DNA of 64,000 nt from Hetaerina americana (Eukaryota; Arthropoda; Insecta; Odonata; Calopterygidae). Where the stretch lies: NCBI GenBank assembly GCA_022747635.1, contig JAKTNV010000023.1, forward strand, positions 3,020,848 through 3,084,847, in the 5' to 3' direction. Both the position numbers and the translations under genes were made by a program. The notes under the pieces were generated by a model, which worked only from the letters and a program-made list of their open reading frames with translations, was not told the DNA's origin and ran no database searches. This document shows, one piece after another, positions 11,201 through 22,849 of this stretch (position 1 is the stretch's first letter; each line of letters begins with the position of its first letter).

Positions 11201-12452
11201 GTATATCCGCACAGATCCTTAGCATTTCCGAGTTCATCCTCACTCGAAACTCCTCCTTTAACGATAAATTCTTCTTGCAAATCAAGGGCTGTGCCATGGG
11301 CAGCAGGGTCATCCCTTTCTATGCAAACCTCTTTCTTTTGTCTCGCAGAGAAAATATTCCTGTTAAAACAACCCCTGAAGCCTCTATGTAGCTCAGATAC
11401 ATGGACGATATTTTCCTTCTCAGGCTACATGATACCGATTCCCTGAAAACTTTCAATTCCGACCTCAATGCTTCGTCCTCTCTCTCCTTCAATTCTACGG
11501 GTTCCTCCTCAAAAATCACCTTCCTGGATGTAAACGTAACATTAATAGACCAATAATTTCACCCTTTTGTATGTATAAAACCCACGAATAAAGAGCAATA
11601 CTTACATTATGATAGTTGCTACCCATATCACATCAAACGCTCCATTCCTTATTCCCCATCCATAAGAGGACACAGAACTTGCAATGATCCCGACTCCCTC
11701 GATAATGTCATCTCAAATCTACACTGTTTCCTCCTCAAACGAGGTTATCCCGAATTCCTCCAGAACAAAAGGATCCGAAAAAATGCCTGCACTCCGAAAC
11801 CTTCCTCCGCCGCGAAACCCCAACCTCTTTCAATTTGCACCACATCATTCTAGGGTTTAGAATCTGCGTATAATCTCAAAAGATCTCCCCTTTCCTCAAA
11901 AATCATAATGCCACCGCCAACCTTTTTCCCAAATGTCCCTCTGCTACTTTCAAACGCCCCGCCAACGTATCACATCTTCTCAAATCATCCAATTCACTTC
12001 TTAAATCCCCGCCCCGTCCCAAAACCACTCCCATGCCATGCAATAAACCTAGATGCAAAACATGTCCTATTTTAAAAACCAAAATCACATCTCTGTCCCA
12101 CCTGCTTTTTAGCTGTTGCCCACCAATTTTTCTACTCTATTTTCACATCTAGCAATGCAATTAACCTACTGAAGTTCCGAATTTTCCCTGCATCTTATAT
12201 TGGGCAGTGTACAACATCCCTTGATATTAGAATGAACCACCGGGCCTCATGCAAGAACTCTTCCTTGATTGATATGCTCCCTATCCCCAAACACGCCTCC
12301 GGACACAACACTCCTTTTCATAAATGCTGTGGTGTATCCATCTTTGCATCCCTCCCGCCCTCTGATCCTCCACTGAAACTCAAGACATTACAGCAATCCT
12401 TCATCTGGCACTTGGATTCCTGGAATTGCCCAGGTATCAATATTAGGCATTA
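11201..12452 (+). pseudogene. PLE-2 reverse transcriptase plus GIY-YIG nuclease remnant
   Basis: Readable blocks in order are IKGCAMGSRVIPFYANLFL (about 11280), RYMDDIFLLR with the catalytic DD (about 11395), ITFLDVNV (about 11515) and, after a long degenerate middle, YIGQCTTSLDIRMNHRA (about 12190). The last is the core of a GIY-YIG endonuclease. This RT to GIY-YIG order is diagnostic of Penelope-like elements. Several stops occur, for example before LRYMDD and after TLIDQ, with small frameshifts. It is clearly a different PLE family from the one at 54.9-57.3 kb. Confidence 0.75.
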
Positions 12453-12642
12453 GTTACCCTGATCTAAACATATTTTAATCCCCCCTCCAACCCCATCTCC
12501 TCCCTTTATTTTCCCCACGCTCCTAAAAATCCCCCTTCTAACGCTTCCCCTCCAAACTCTTCCTTTCGGAAGCCTCTCCCCACCTTCCCCTTCGATCCAT
12601 CGTTCCAGCCCTCGTATTCCCTGCAGTTCTATCCCTCTCTTC

Positions 12643-12690
12643 CTTGAGGAAGGTGGCTGCGACCACCGAAATATTCGAAACTTAATGAGT
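12643..12690 (+). ncRNA. Hammerhead-ribozyme-like terminal motif of PLE-2 (3' copy)
   Basis: TTGAGGA, extra A, GGTGG, loop CTGCGA, CCACC, GAAA: the same core as the 5' copy but on the + strand. The first core base is U instead of C, and stem III is not evident in ATATTCGAAAC. Probably a degenerate hammerhead. Confidence 0.35.
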
Positions 12691-12721
12691 CTTTCTTTTG
12701 TGTGTTACTGGGTTTTCGTCC

Positions 12722-12756
12722 GTGTCGGCTGGTGTTGTAATTGTATACATTATATA

Positions 12757-12830
<74 letters not shown>

Positions 12831-12881
12831 TATATAATATATATATTATATTCCGTGTCGGCTAGTGTTGTAATTGTATAC

Positions 12882-12948
<67 letters not shown>

Positions 12949-13120
12949 TAATATATATATATATATTATATATAATGTATACAATTACAACACTAGCCGA
13001 CACGGACGAAAACCCAGTAACACACAAAAGAAAGACTCATTAAGTTTCGAATATTTCGGTGGTCGCAGCCACCTTCCTCAAGGAAGAGAGATATATAATA
13101 TATATATATATATATATACA
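12722..13120. repeat. Cluster of PLE termini interleaved with TA microsatellites
   Basis: The terminal string TGTCGGCT(A/G)GTGTTGTAA, continuing to TATACATTATATATA, occurs on the + strand at about 12725-12762 and 12855-12892 and on the minus strand at about 12968-13008. (TA)n runs fill 12757-12845 and 12885-12970, and a shorter TA run follows at 13090-13120. A third hammerhead-like motif (13042-13090) belongs to the minus-strand terminus. The arrangement suggests several PLE ends inserted in, or generating, the same TA tract. Confidence 0.75.
13042..13090 (-). ncRNA. Hammerhead-ribozyme-like motif of a solitary PLE terminus
   Basis: A minus-strand copy of the GAGGA, GGTGG, CTGCGA, CCACC, GAAA motif, matching the + strand copy at 12643-12690 across the core. 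It shares the same U-for-C core change. Confidence 0.35.
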
Positions 13121-15040
13121 TATACTTTTTGTATATATATGTTTTTGTGTGCGTGAGATGAGACTGTCCTAAACGCCTGTCAGAGTTCATAGTTGATGAT
13201 ATATGGGTGATTCCCTTTTTCCCGTCTTAAAAAATGCTAAATTCTTCGTGTATGAGCAATACATGGTTTCTTGTTATCATTTTTTATTTTCAGTGCTTTT
13301 TGGCACTATATTCGATGCATTGAGAAGGAATATGCGAAAAAATATGCCGCCGATTCTCCATCAGGCGATCCATTGCTACTGAATACAAGACATGTTCTTC
13401 CTTAGATTTAGAGAAACAAAAAGAAAGCAAATGAATCATTAGCAAATTGGCTCCTTACTATTGGGTCTACTTCTATCTTAGCATTTCTCCCACTGGCCTG
13501 AGGCATAACCTTCTACTGATAAAAGAGAGTGCGAAGTTGCAATTGCGAATTATTTTACAATGGGAATTGGTCTCTTCTCTATGCCACACTTGACTACCAA
13601 CACTTTTTAATTTAAGAAAAACCTCAGGTACTTTGTAGGAGTTATTAAGGATGCAAAAGGAACTATTAGTCTATATATAAAGGTTCAACTCTTAAGAAAA
13701 CGTAGAGAAGAAAGAAACTGCACTAGTTTTCACCGTTACTCAACGCCTAAGTTACGATATCGATGGGTCTACTGAGTTCCATATATTATGTTTGGACAAT
13801 ATACTTTTAAGACGTTTTTCTCATATTAATGGGAGATAATGACCAAATTTGTAATATTCCTTTTTTGGAATATTCCCAACTTCTTTCTCACCATTGAAAA
13901 AGTGTTTAACTGGAATATTTCTGAAGCATAGGGATATATAAAAAAATAGCGCTGATACGTTAACACTGATATCGCATAAAATTATAAAATTTTTGCCAAT
14001 AAAAATGACGAAAACATTTTATAATTTTTTAAAATTCGGCAACAACCTTAATGTTAATGCAATCCAATGCGATGATCACTAATAATCCAGAAGAGCCAAG
14101 AAACGTGAATTTGTAAAAAAATGCGTTTCACGTTTTTACGCGTAGTCATTCACATTTTACTTTAAATTAACATAAAAGTAAGTTTTTCATTCATTAAAAT
14201 AGTATAAAAAGGAATTGTTTACAAGTATGTCGTATAATTCGAGTTAAATAATGGTTTGACTAAATTCTTAGGTAATATTTTCGTAATATTAAAATGAATT
14301 TGCCCAAAAATAATGGCTGAGCAATATTATTTTTCCTGTATGCTTATTCTAAATTTGAAAAATGAAACTATAAAATAATATGTGTTGCTCGTATTTTCCA
14401 AGTCAAATAATAGAATTATCAAATAATTACGTGCCCCATCCGAGAAAGGACCGTGGTTTAAAACGGAAAGGCTTGATGAAGTAGCGAGCAGAGGAAATTA
14501 AAGTCGCCGGAGTAAGGGGCAAACAGGAAGCGATGATATATTTGACCCTGTCCCGGAGATCAGGTGGAGGGATGGAATTTACCAAGAGGAGAATCGTTTC
14601 AAAAGGCAGAAATAGAAGTGATGATACGAAATCGTAATGTTCTAGATGGTGAGGTGTAATCTCTACGGGAGGAGATTTAAATGATTTGGAGATAAGGCTT
14701 TCTGAGGAATTCATAGAGGAAGACGTCTTACATGGATAAGAAAAATTTAAATAGAAATTGTAGGAAAAAATATTATGCTGCGTAAGAAGGGGCTACTAAG
14801 ATATCGGCTAGGGCCGTGTTGCTTCTAAAATTCAAGTCACTGTACTAACTTCCTCAAAAAAACTCTATATAATTTCAAGTTTATTTGTTAAAACTTGCAA
14901 TTAGGCCCTAAACATTAAACATAACTTTTATTTTTCCACGAATACATAAGGATCGTTTTCTCTCGAATCGACAGCACACGAGAGCAGGCTGAAGAGTAAT
15001 GCCCACATTCTTGTAGAGCGCGAACAAAAACAAATAGCAA
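13121..15040. other. AT-rich non-coding stretch, no gene seen
   Basis: Short frames only (for example minus strand 14427-14714), with no motif, no start context and no neighbour support. No repeats of note. Confidence 0.5.
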
Positions 15041-15121
15041 GATCGGGCAAAAAGTACATAAAAGTAAAATAATAAAGTTTCAAAATGATATATTTATTTT
15101 TCAACATAATCACCGTTAGGG

Positions 15122-15725
15122 CTAACACTTTTCCTGTGTAACGAGTTTTTTCATTCCGTCACTGAAAAGGTCTTCCGACTTTTCTCGAATCCAGGACTTG
15201 ACAGCTGCCTTCACCTCATCGTCCGAGGTGTAATGATTACCCTCGAGGTGTCTCTTGAGTCGAGGAAAAAAATCGGGGGAATAAGGAGGGTGTGGAATTG
15301 GTATAAATTTCAGGTTTCGCAGGGCCTCTCCAGTTGCGCGCGAGATATGTGGACGAGCGTTGTCATCTTGCAAGATCATTGCCACCAGGCGGCCTTTAAC
15401 ACGACAAACATGTTTATAGGATATTCCAATATGGTTTGCGATACGCTGTTGAGTGATTCGCCGGTCATTTTAAATCAAATCTTTGTCGAGTTTTCGATTT
15501 TTATCCTCCTTGGCAGTGATTGGACGTCCGCTGCGTGTTTCATCAGCAATTATAGCTTTTCCAGGCTCGCAACCGCGAAATTTTACTACCAATTGATTTA
15601 CAGTACACCTATCAACAGGATGGTCACCATAATCAGCCTTTAAACGACGATAAATTTAAGTAGAAATCACTTTTTCAGCAGTTAAAAATTTGATTACAGC
15701 ACGCTGTTTAACTCGCGTTGACAGA
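15122..15725 (-). pseudogene. mariner transposase remnant with catalytic-core deletion
   Basis: The minus strand reads TRVKQRAVIKFLTAEKV, RRLKADYGDHPVDRCTVNQL and RSGRPITAKEDKNRKL (mariner helix-turn-helix), then RRITQQRIANHIGISYKHVC. It then jumps to ILQDDNARPH, the second catalytic Asp block, and HPPYSPDFFPRLKRHLEGN, the third Asp block, itself shortened. The region with the first catalytic Asp is missing. Two in-frame stops lie in the N-terminal half. I could not define terminal repeats, so only the coding remnant is annotated. Confidence 0.75.
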
Positions 15726-15859
15726 ACCCTAGAACACGTCTCCCTAATTCCGCTTCTCGAAATACACTGAATGAATGAAACGACCTCAAACCAGCGCATG
15801 CATGTTGAGGGAGAATACTAATTCCACATGCCACCAGGAGTGCTTCTGAAGGTCATTTT

Positions 15860-16440
15860 GTTTGTGGTCGTCAATGTGACATTTATGCATTAGTTTTCAG
15901 CATACCCTCGTACATTTCATGAGCACTTAACAAATAAAATTCTCTGAGAAATATCAGAACTCTCAAAGAAATATCGCCAAGATCCGAAATGGCCTCTTTG
16001 CTTAGTAAACGCCAGTTCACCAATAAAATCATTTTCCATTGAAATGAGGTGAATGAATATCTAAAGGTTAAGGATGAAACTTCGGATGACTTTGAGAATA
16101 TGCTAATCTCAATACTCAATCAGTTTCTTACTTGTTCATCAAACGATAGCGAAATGCAACGGACTGACAAAGTTTTCGAAAAATGTAAATGACATCGGGG
16201 TAATAAGTCAGAAGTCAAACTTATATGGATTTTAATTGAAGCTCAGATTTAAAGGGAGGTACACATAATGCTGTAAAAGTACTCATCGAACTAAACAGTA
16301 GAAAAGTACAGAGAAAATTATTTTTTACATCGATATTTTAATTACGAGCAGATCAAAAATGACGAAACCTTGCCGAGGAACAATCATGAGTGCGGGAAAG
16401 TTATGGAGGATATTTGGCGGCACAGAACTTAAAAAAAACC
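15860..16440. other. Non-coding stretch, no gene seen
   Basis: No supported coding frame, repeat or RNA gene between the mariner remnant and the next SINE. Confidence 0.45.
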
Positions 16441-16454
16441 ATAGGCACAGTAAT

Positions 16455-16715
16455 CAACCCGAAGGTCGGTTTGGTAGGTGGCGGTAGAGTTCACCCAGTA
16501 CTAAGCCCTATACGGCGTGTGAAATTCAAACATCAGGGTAGGGGGGCAGTTCCTTTCCCTGTGCCGGTTATGGTTTCCCAGGAAGACCTGGTACCCGAAA
16601 AATTACAAAGCTTGGGTGGAGCTGCAGGTGCCCAAAGTGCCTTGCCTGGGAATCGAACCCGGACCCACTGGTCAGTAGTCCAACCCTCTATTCCAGGACT
16701 ACCACGACCAATAAA
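16455..16715 (-). mobile_element. tRNA-derived SINE, family with a conserved core
   Basis: Read on the minus strand, a tRNA-like head has box A near 16700 (GTGGTAGTCCTGGAA) and box B at 16648-16660 (GGGTTCGATTCCC). A core follows with TTTTTCGGGTACCAG, CTTCCTGGGAAACCAT and GGCACAGGGAAAGGA, then a 3' block CCCTGATGTTTGAATTTCAC. The core and 3' block recur at 20.2 and 47.5 kb, which defines the family. The open + frame here is incidental. Confidence 0.75.
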
Positions 16716-16719
16716 AAAT

Positions 16720-18285
16720 AGCTGCATGTTAGACGACGGCATGAACGGAGATAGGAAATATGTGGGGCTAAAGATAAATACCGCAAAGGAAAAGTATTTT
16801 ATACGGTGTTTCACAAGTTTTTATTTATAGAATTAATATTTTAATATCTTATCTGAAGAAAAATATGTATTTACGAAAATTAAGTTTAATGGTTAGATTT
16901 TATGGCATGCATTTGCTATAATAGTTCCAATAATGATCATTACATGATTTCAATGATTTAAAGTTTGGAGTGCGAGGTTTGTTAACAATTGAACTGGTAA
17001 TATCATAATCGATTGATTCAATATTATCTCGATTCATAGAAGCGCTAATTTGTAACGAGTAAAGCTATGATACTCTTAATTATTACAGTTTATAATAATG
17101 TATTACAATGTTATTTGAAATTTCAATATTGTTTTGACATTCCTTCACTAGAGGTATTTAGAGAAGTGAAATGGAGCGAAAGAAAACAAATGCAATTTCG
17201 CGAGAATAAGAATTGCTCATGTGTTTCCTTGTCGGCAGAAGTTGATTGAATAATCGTCTCACGGGAGACTCCGAGGTCTATCCGAATGTATGCTGCAAAA
17301 CAAAATTTGTAAGCTAATGTTCTGTTGCTGCACAATATTAAGAGTACAACACCAATTTAAACAATTTGGATGAACTCTTATTGATATAAATAAAGTTTCT
17401 CGTTGACCATAATTATTTAACGCGTTAAAACATAGCAGTATCAAACACAACATGGGAAACACCATTTAGATAAAGGAAAAAAGAGGAACTCGAAAGTGGA
17501 CAGTTTGTGGTGATCTTGTATAAATCAATTGGATAAAGAACTATAATTGCAGAGTTGGTTCCAACTTGAGTTATCATTGCGTTGCCATGCGATTGGGGCT
17601 CTTGAGCAAGATGAAAAAATAGGTCTCTACCGGATGAAACACCATCGGGTGATTTTCTCTTCTTCTGAACTTACTCTGGTTACATCGTTGTAAATGCTTT
17701 CCTTCGTGTCTTATTGTGAACTCAAACAACTGTTCACACGGAAAAACTCTCAAATAAAAGGCCGATCCGTGCCCGAAGAATTAGCGCAACAACTCGGAGG
17801 GAAAACAGTAATGCCTCCAAACTGATGAAGATAATTAATAATTCTGAAGTTATTTAAAAAAATAAAGACAAAATAATATCTTGAATGAATAAACTCTTTG
17901 AGAAGAATCGAATAAATTAAAAAATTGCATTGTGGAAAAGAAATATTATTAAGTACGAGGACTTTTTCATATGAGAAATATAGGATTCTATTTTTCAAAA
18001 CCAGAAGATTGTGACTCATATGTGTATGAATGTGTACATTATTTCCTCTTTTATGACTAGTAGATCAGTCAACTAGCCAGTAATTATATACAGTGTGTAT
18101 CGTACAACGCTTGTGACATGTGTTGAATTGGTGAGTCTGAAAGAAATTTTAAGAGTATCTGTAGAGATTTCACAGTGCTACTCTGCACTGAGGATACTTA
18201 ACTTTGAAGAGGAAGGTGCAAGTCTGGAAATTAGTGTCAAATTGTTCAGAATGACGGACGCTTTTTATTATAGAATGTGCATCTT
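16720..18285. other. AT-rich non-coding stretch, no gene seen
   Basis: Only short, unsupported frames on either strand. No repeats or RNA genes recognised. Confidence 0.5.
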
Positions 18286-18289
18286 TTTT

Positions 18290-18515
18290 ATTGATGACTT
18301 CACTAGTTGGGCAAGCATCCCTCACCGTCGATCCGCCATTCCACCCGGATGTCTCCACCTCACAAACCCATGCGGTGAACTACCCAAGGACAACATCTTA
18401 TGCTCCTCCAACTACTTTCCCCTGTCTCATTGCAGCAATAGTCTTGGATTTCCATCCGTTGCGCCAAGACTCCATCTCTTCGTCTTTTTCTCTCCGTTAC
18501 ACTCGCAGACAATAA
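18290..18515 (+). other. Locally GC-richer patch with a possible coding remnant
   Basis: A + strand frame reads through proline-rich residues (YPRTTSYAPPTTFPC) into a short hydrophobic run and ends FSLRYTRRQ. The patch stands out from AT-rich surroundings. I do not recognise the protein, and no splice signals or homologous copy in the window support it. It could be an old exon, a transposon scrap or chance. Confidence 0.15.
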
Positions 18516-18519
18516 ATAT

Positions 18520-19955
18520 GTGACGGGAGAAGTTTTTTTACCTGATGCAGGTTAAGTGAGCCAAAACGCGAGTTTTTCATTCATGAAATGGAAGATAGCT
18601 AATTTTGCTTCGAAACCAATTACGAGATAGCCGATATACGAAAAGAAAGAAGAAAATTCATGCAATGAAATTCAGCAAAGATATTAAGTGGCAAAAGTAG
18701 AAAATTGCAGAATAAAATAAATTAAGTGCCTGTTTGATAATGGAAAAAGGCACGAAGAGGGCAAGAATTTGAATTCAATAAATAATAAGAGACCTGATAT
18801 AATCTGGAATGATTGCGGAATTGTAGAAAGTTAAAGGGAATACATGAAGAGCACGTGGGTGCATTTGAAGTTATTATACGCTATTAAAAGAATGTGAAAC
18901 CACAAAAATATAGTGTAATTTCGTCGTGAAAATAAGGAATGAAAATGCTCGTAAGCGATTCTCCCTGGTTTTAAGCAGATTTCAACCAGTATTTGTGGAT
19001 AAAATCTTAAATAGTTGCCGAATGGGTGAAACCATTCATTCCTTTTCACTGGACGCCATAATTTTTTAATTGGGTGTTCTCGTGTAATTTTTACGTTAAA
19101 ATAACATAATTAACCAAAATAATTTTTTGAGTATACTTATAACCTCAGTAGAGTTATAAGTAGATAAATGTAGTTCACGAACAATTTTGCTGCGTGAAAA
19201 TTGAAAGTTGACTGTGCGAGATTGATTTGGCAGCATGAGTTCATCTCTCTTGGGCAGCATACTTTAAATGATAGCAATGGTACTTGCATATTAAAGGAAA
19301 ACTCAATGCAATAAAGATCTACGTCATCCAAATTAATGAACGTCACTAATATTATGTCACGAAGTTGGGGCAAATAAAATTTTTGATAAGGTTAACTACT
19401 TACCTCGACCTTTTCGTAAAGTATACATTAAAACAGGAGCCGTTTCGTAAGTATTTCACTAATTATTGGCCGGAATCTCTTGGCGGCTCATGGTTGGTTT
19501 TGATGAACGCTGGCACTAGACATTACTGCACTCGTACTAGCCGTAATTAAAATTGCTCAAAAAATCCCTGGACCTCATAGTATGTAGTACAATAACTCAC
19601 TATTCATCTCTGCATACGAGACATCTCGTATATTCTACCTTTCATTATTCTATCCAAAACCGGTTAAGCTATTGCTAAAGCATGCAAGGTAAGTAATGTC
19701 ACCTTCCAAAAGTAGAAGTGATCTACCTATAAGTAACACTCAATGGATTTTATTGGTGCCGAATGCTCAGTCCGACCGATTGTGCTTCTTGCGATGGCAT
19801 TTAATAATTGATTATCACTTTTGACAAAAATTACGTCCCTCATATGGACTGTTTACTAACGTGCATCCCTATTGAATGAAATAGAAGGCACCTTCTAGAT
19901 ATTGGGGTCGTGTCAAAAGTAATGTTTATAAAATACATCTGGACTGTAAAACGTT
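18520..19955. other. AT-rich non-coding stretch, no gene seen
   Basis: Nothing supportable seen. Frames are short and motif-free. Confidence 0.5.
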
Positions 19956-20149
19956 TGACTAAAAATGAGCCGTCCGTCGGATGGGACGTCAAACTACGAA
20001 CCCCTTGGCTCCTTTCGCCAAGAGTAGGCTAATGCCGCCACCGGGTTTCTCTCCACCCATCATCCTTTCTCGTCCATCCCTAATGGCGCCAATGGCGTCA
20101 GCTACCCGTCGCCTCCCCTAAAAACTACTGCTACCACTGTAAATTACAT

Positions 20150-20390
20150 GATATTTCTGTCTTTTTCTGTAAGGAAAAGGACAGAGGGCGCGGCCCAGGG
20201 GTTGGAGCGTCACAGACCGGAGACTCTGGCTCCATTCCCGCTCTCTGCGATTTTTCGGGTACCAGATTTTGGGATACCAAATTCGGCAGGATATATTCAT
20301 TGACTCAGTCATTAATCAACTATCCTACCCTGATGTGTGAATTTCAAACGCCATCGGGCTTATTGCTAGGCATATAGTATATATACTCCC
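20150..20390 (+). mobile_element. Diverged SINE of the conserved-core family
   Basis: The core ATTTTTCGGGTACCAG with a decayed version of the next block (TTTTGGGATACCA) and CGGCAGG is followed by CTACCCTGATGTGTGAATTTC, matching the copy at 16.5 kb read on its minus strand. The head (GCGCGGCCCAGGGGTTGGAG) is a degenerate tRNA-like sequence. The GC-rich segment at 19965-20110 just upstream may be a separate repeat. Confidence 0.6.
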
Positions 20391-21865
20391 AAAACCTATC
20401 GTATCGCATATCAAACCAAAATTCTGATTAATATCCGAGGCTAATGAAAGTAAAATAGATGTTTCCGCATAAAAAACGCTCTCACATGTCATGTTTTGAA
20501 GCGTAGCATAATTTTGTCTAATATATGCAAGTCTTTGAGTCCTGCATTGTCGACAGGAGAAATATCAATATCAAGGGGATAGGATTAAATATATTCACTC
20601 AATTCACTCCCCACCGATTTTTTTACCAAAGCTTTACTGGACGAGTAGGATTAGATAACCGCGTATGGCACTTGCACTTCTTCCACACTAAGAGTCTGGT
20701 TGACTTTACCGTTTTCCTTGACACGCTTCTGGTTTTTTCAATTGTACACGTGTAAGAGGGCACTGACGATATAAGCTTACCTCCATTTAATCATTCAACT
20801 GCGGATGATGACGATGTGTCCGTAGAAGGGAATTATGGTAAAAATAAGACCATAATTCAAATTTTGCTTGCATTGAATCGCTTCCGTCGCGAAATTCAAA
20901 ATTTTGCGACGGAAGGACGAATATTTCAGAATCCATGTTTATTGCTTTTCTTGGCATTCTAGCCTGTCGATTTTACATGAGTCTTCGATAATTGCCACTA
21001 TGTTAGACAAAAATGGAGCACCATGTTTTTTGTTAATTTTGCCCTCTAATATTTATTCCATAATAATTATTTGCCTATTTAGTATACCAACATAGGATAC
21101 CTTGTATTCCATGAATTATTTGTACACACTTTTCTATTTCCTTGTTTGTACACACTTATCTAGTGATTTTTCACGTTTTTTAATTGCATGTGAAAAATTC
21201 TCAGTCATTGTATCGACAAGAAACAGATTCTCTTGTTTACTTGCAACACAAAATTAAATATCGCTGGGGGGGAGCCAATTATTCTTTTGATATGCGTTTT
21301 CTTTGAATTTTTGGAGTTGACAATACCTATCTTGACATGTTTCGTGTAAATCTCAGTCAATTCAATTCCAGTGCCAATCATTTGCATTTCTTAGACCATG
21401 TATTCACTATCACGTATTTTTCACTCATATAATTTTAATTTTCATGATTACCTTTGTAAAAAAAATAGTCTAGAATTTCTGAAAGTATTCAGGCATTTTC
21501 TGATGTTGTTTTCTTACTATGCTTCTAATTTAATCGGAAATAATATGTGCAGTTAGTGAAGAAATTTGTTGTAATTTGAATATAATTTAATTAAAGAATA
21601 GGCCATTTCACCCGTATTTTTCAGTCTACAAGCTTGTAAGCATTTGACTATTTTGAAATCATGCTATCAAAATTGCTGTTCTTTGGATTATACATAAATC
21701 TCAAAACCAGTTAATCAATTCCTGAAACACTCGAGATTTTTAATCGACATGTGGTGTAATAACTTTACTCCGAGGGTTACTTGTTTTACCCTCGAAACTT
21801 GAAAATTTGTATCTACACCTGCATAACTAATTACGTAAGACTAAATGAAGAGATAAAAATAAATT
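20391..21865. other. AT-rich non-coding stretch, no gene seen
   Basis: Only short frames. A small direct repeat (TTGTACACACTT) occurs near 21119 and 21145. No further structure. Confidence 0.5.
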
Positions 21866-21869
21866 AGGA

Positions 21870-22110
21870 AATATTGAGAAGGGCAGAAGAGGGAAAGACC
21901 GTATTTGAGCACCCGAGAGAAAAGAGGAGCCAGATGTACGAGCACACCTTGAGACAGAAGAAAGTTCTTAAGAACGGCAGGGGAAATAAATGGGAAGGTC
22001 CCTCGAGGTATGCCAAGGGAAAAATACGTCAGCAAAATTGTGTGAAGAGGGATGTAGGATTGAAGGGCATTAGAGAATTGTTTAGGGAGCTAATAATGTA
22101 GGGCTGCAGT
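21870..22110 (+). pseudogene. Probable LINE C-terminal tail remnant
   Basis: A basic 75-codon + frame with EHTLRQKKVLKNGRGNKWEG resembles the GH.LR..LL..V.EG..GKRGRGR tail common to RTE-type LINE proteins, including copy 3 here. It then ends near a stop at 22101. No RT domain is attached. Assignment rests on spacing of basic residues and is tentative. Confidence 0.35.
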
Positions 22111-22845
22111 CAACTGATCTCATTGAAGGACTAATGATAATGTATATCTTTTTAGACTAGAAAGGCCCAAATAGATAGGACAAACTGCGTTTCTTGATGT
22201 GATTCTTTTATAAATCCATTCTTGCTTGGCTAGCTGCATTCCAGCTGCTGAGATACGGAAGCGTTAGTGCCCCTTTTGTGATTTAATAATTTAAGTAGTT
22301 ATCAAGGATAATGATGAGAAGTGAAGCCCGAGTGTGCTTTTTGAAAAATAAAATGACAATCAGTTAGGGGCTAAATTAATCGCTGTAAAGTGTAAATGAT
22401 GGGGAGATAAATGAAAAATAATACGTGTATAGGGCGAGTAGGTAAGTAGACAGGGGGAAATTCAAGGATAGCGAAGTGAATGGCTGGAATATGAGTTGCA
22501 GCATGATTTTAATGCTGTGAAAGAACTATGAGGCAATCGTGTTGGTGGACCGGGCACATCTTACGATATGCATAAAAGCTTTAATGAGGATGACTATTAT
22601 ATTGACAAATAGCATGCTTGTTGTGCATAGTAGTTTCAGAGAACTGCAAGAAACTTCATTAATTTTTCAGAACCATCAAAATTCAATAGCACAAATAAAT
22701 ATCCTAATACTAAACTGTTAATCTAATATAAATCAATGTTCGATGTTTTATATCCTCTCATTGTCCTTATATGCAAATCTTATTTATTCATCCTAGTTTT
22801 ATAACCATTGGTAGGAAAATAGAAGAATAAATAAGACTAGCAGAG
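22111..22845. other. Non-coding stretch, no gene seen
   Basis: No supported features. Confidence 0.45.
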
Positions 22846-22849
22846 AAGG

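Larger units (their letters stand above)
9551..12762 (+). mobile_element. Decayed Penelope-like element (PLE-2) split by a mariner
   Basis: PLE coding remnants lie on the + strand at 11201-12452. Both ends carry the same terminal motif in opposite orientation: a minus-strand copy at about 9560-9670 and a + strand copy at about 12640-12740. The shared core is CTTGAGGAAGGTGGCTGCGA followed by CCACCGAAA. Inverted terminal segments are known in Penelope-like elements. The mariner at 9892-11198 interrupts the 5' half. The 3' end runs into TGTATACATTATATATA and a TA microsatellite. Exact 5' limits are uncertain. Confidence 0.7.

Noticed and set aside
12629..13043. Long IYIYIYI-type open frames, also at 5230-5629 and 8752-9620
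   Set aside because: They are translations of (TA)n microsatellites, which lack stop codons in these frames. They carry no protein signal.
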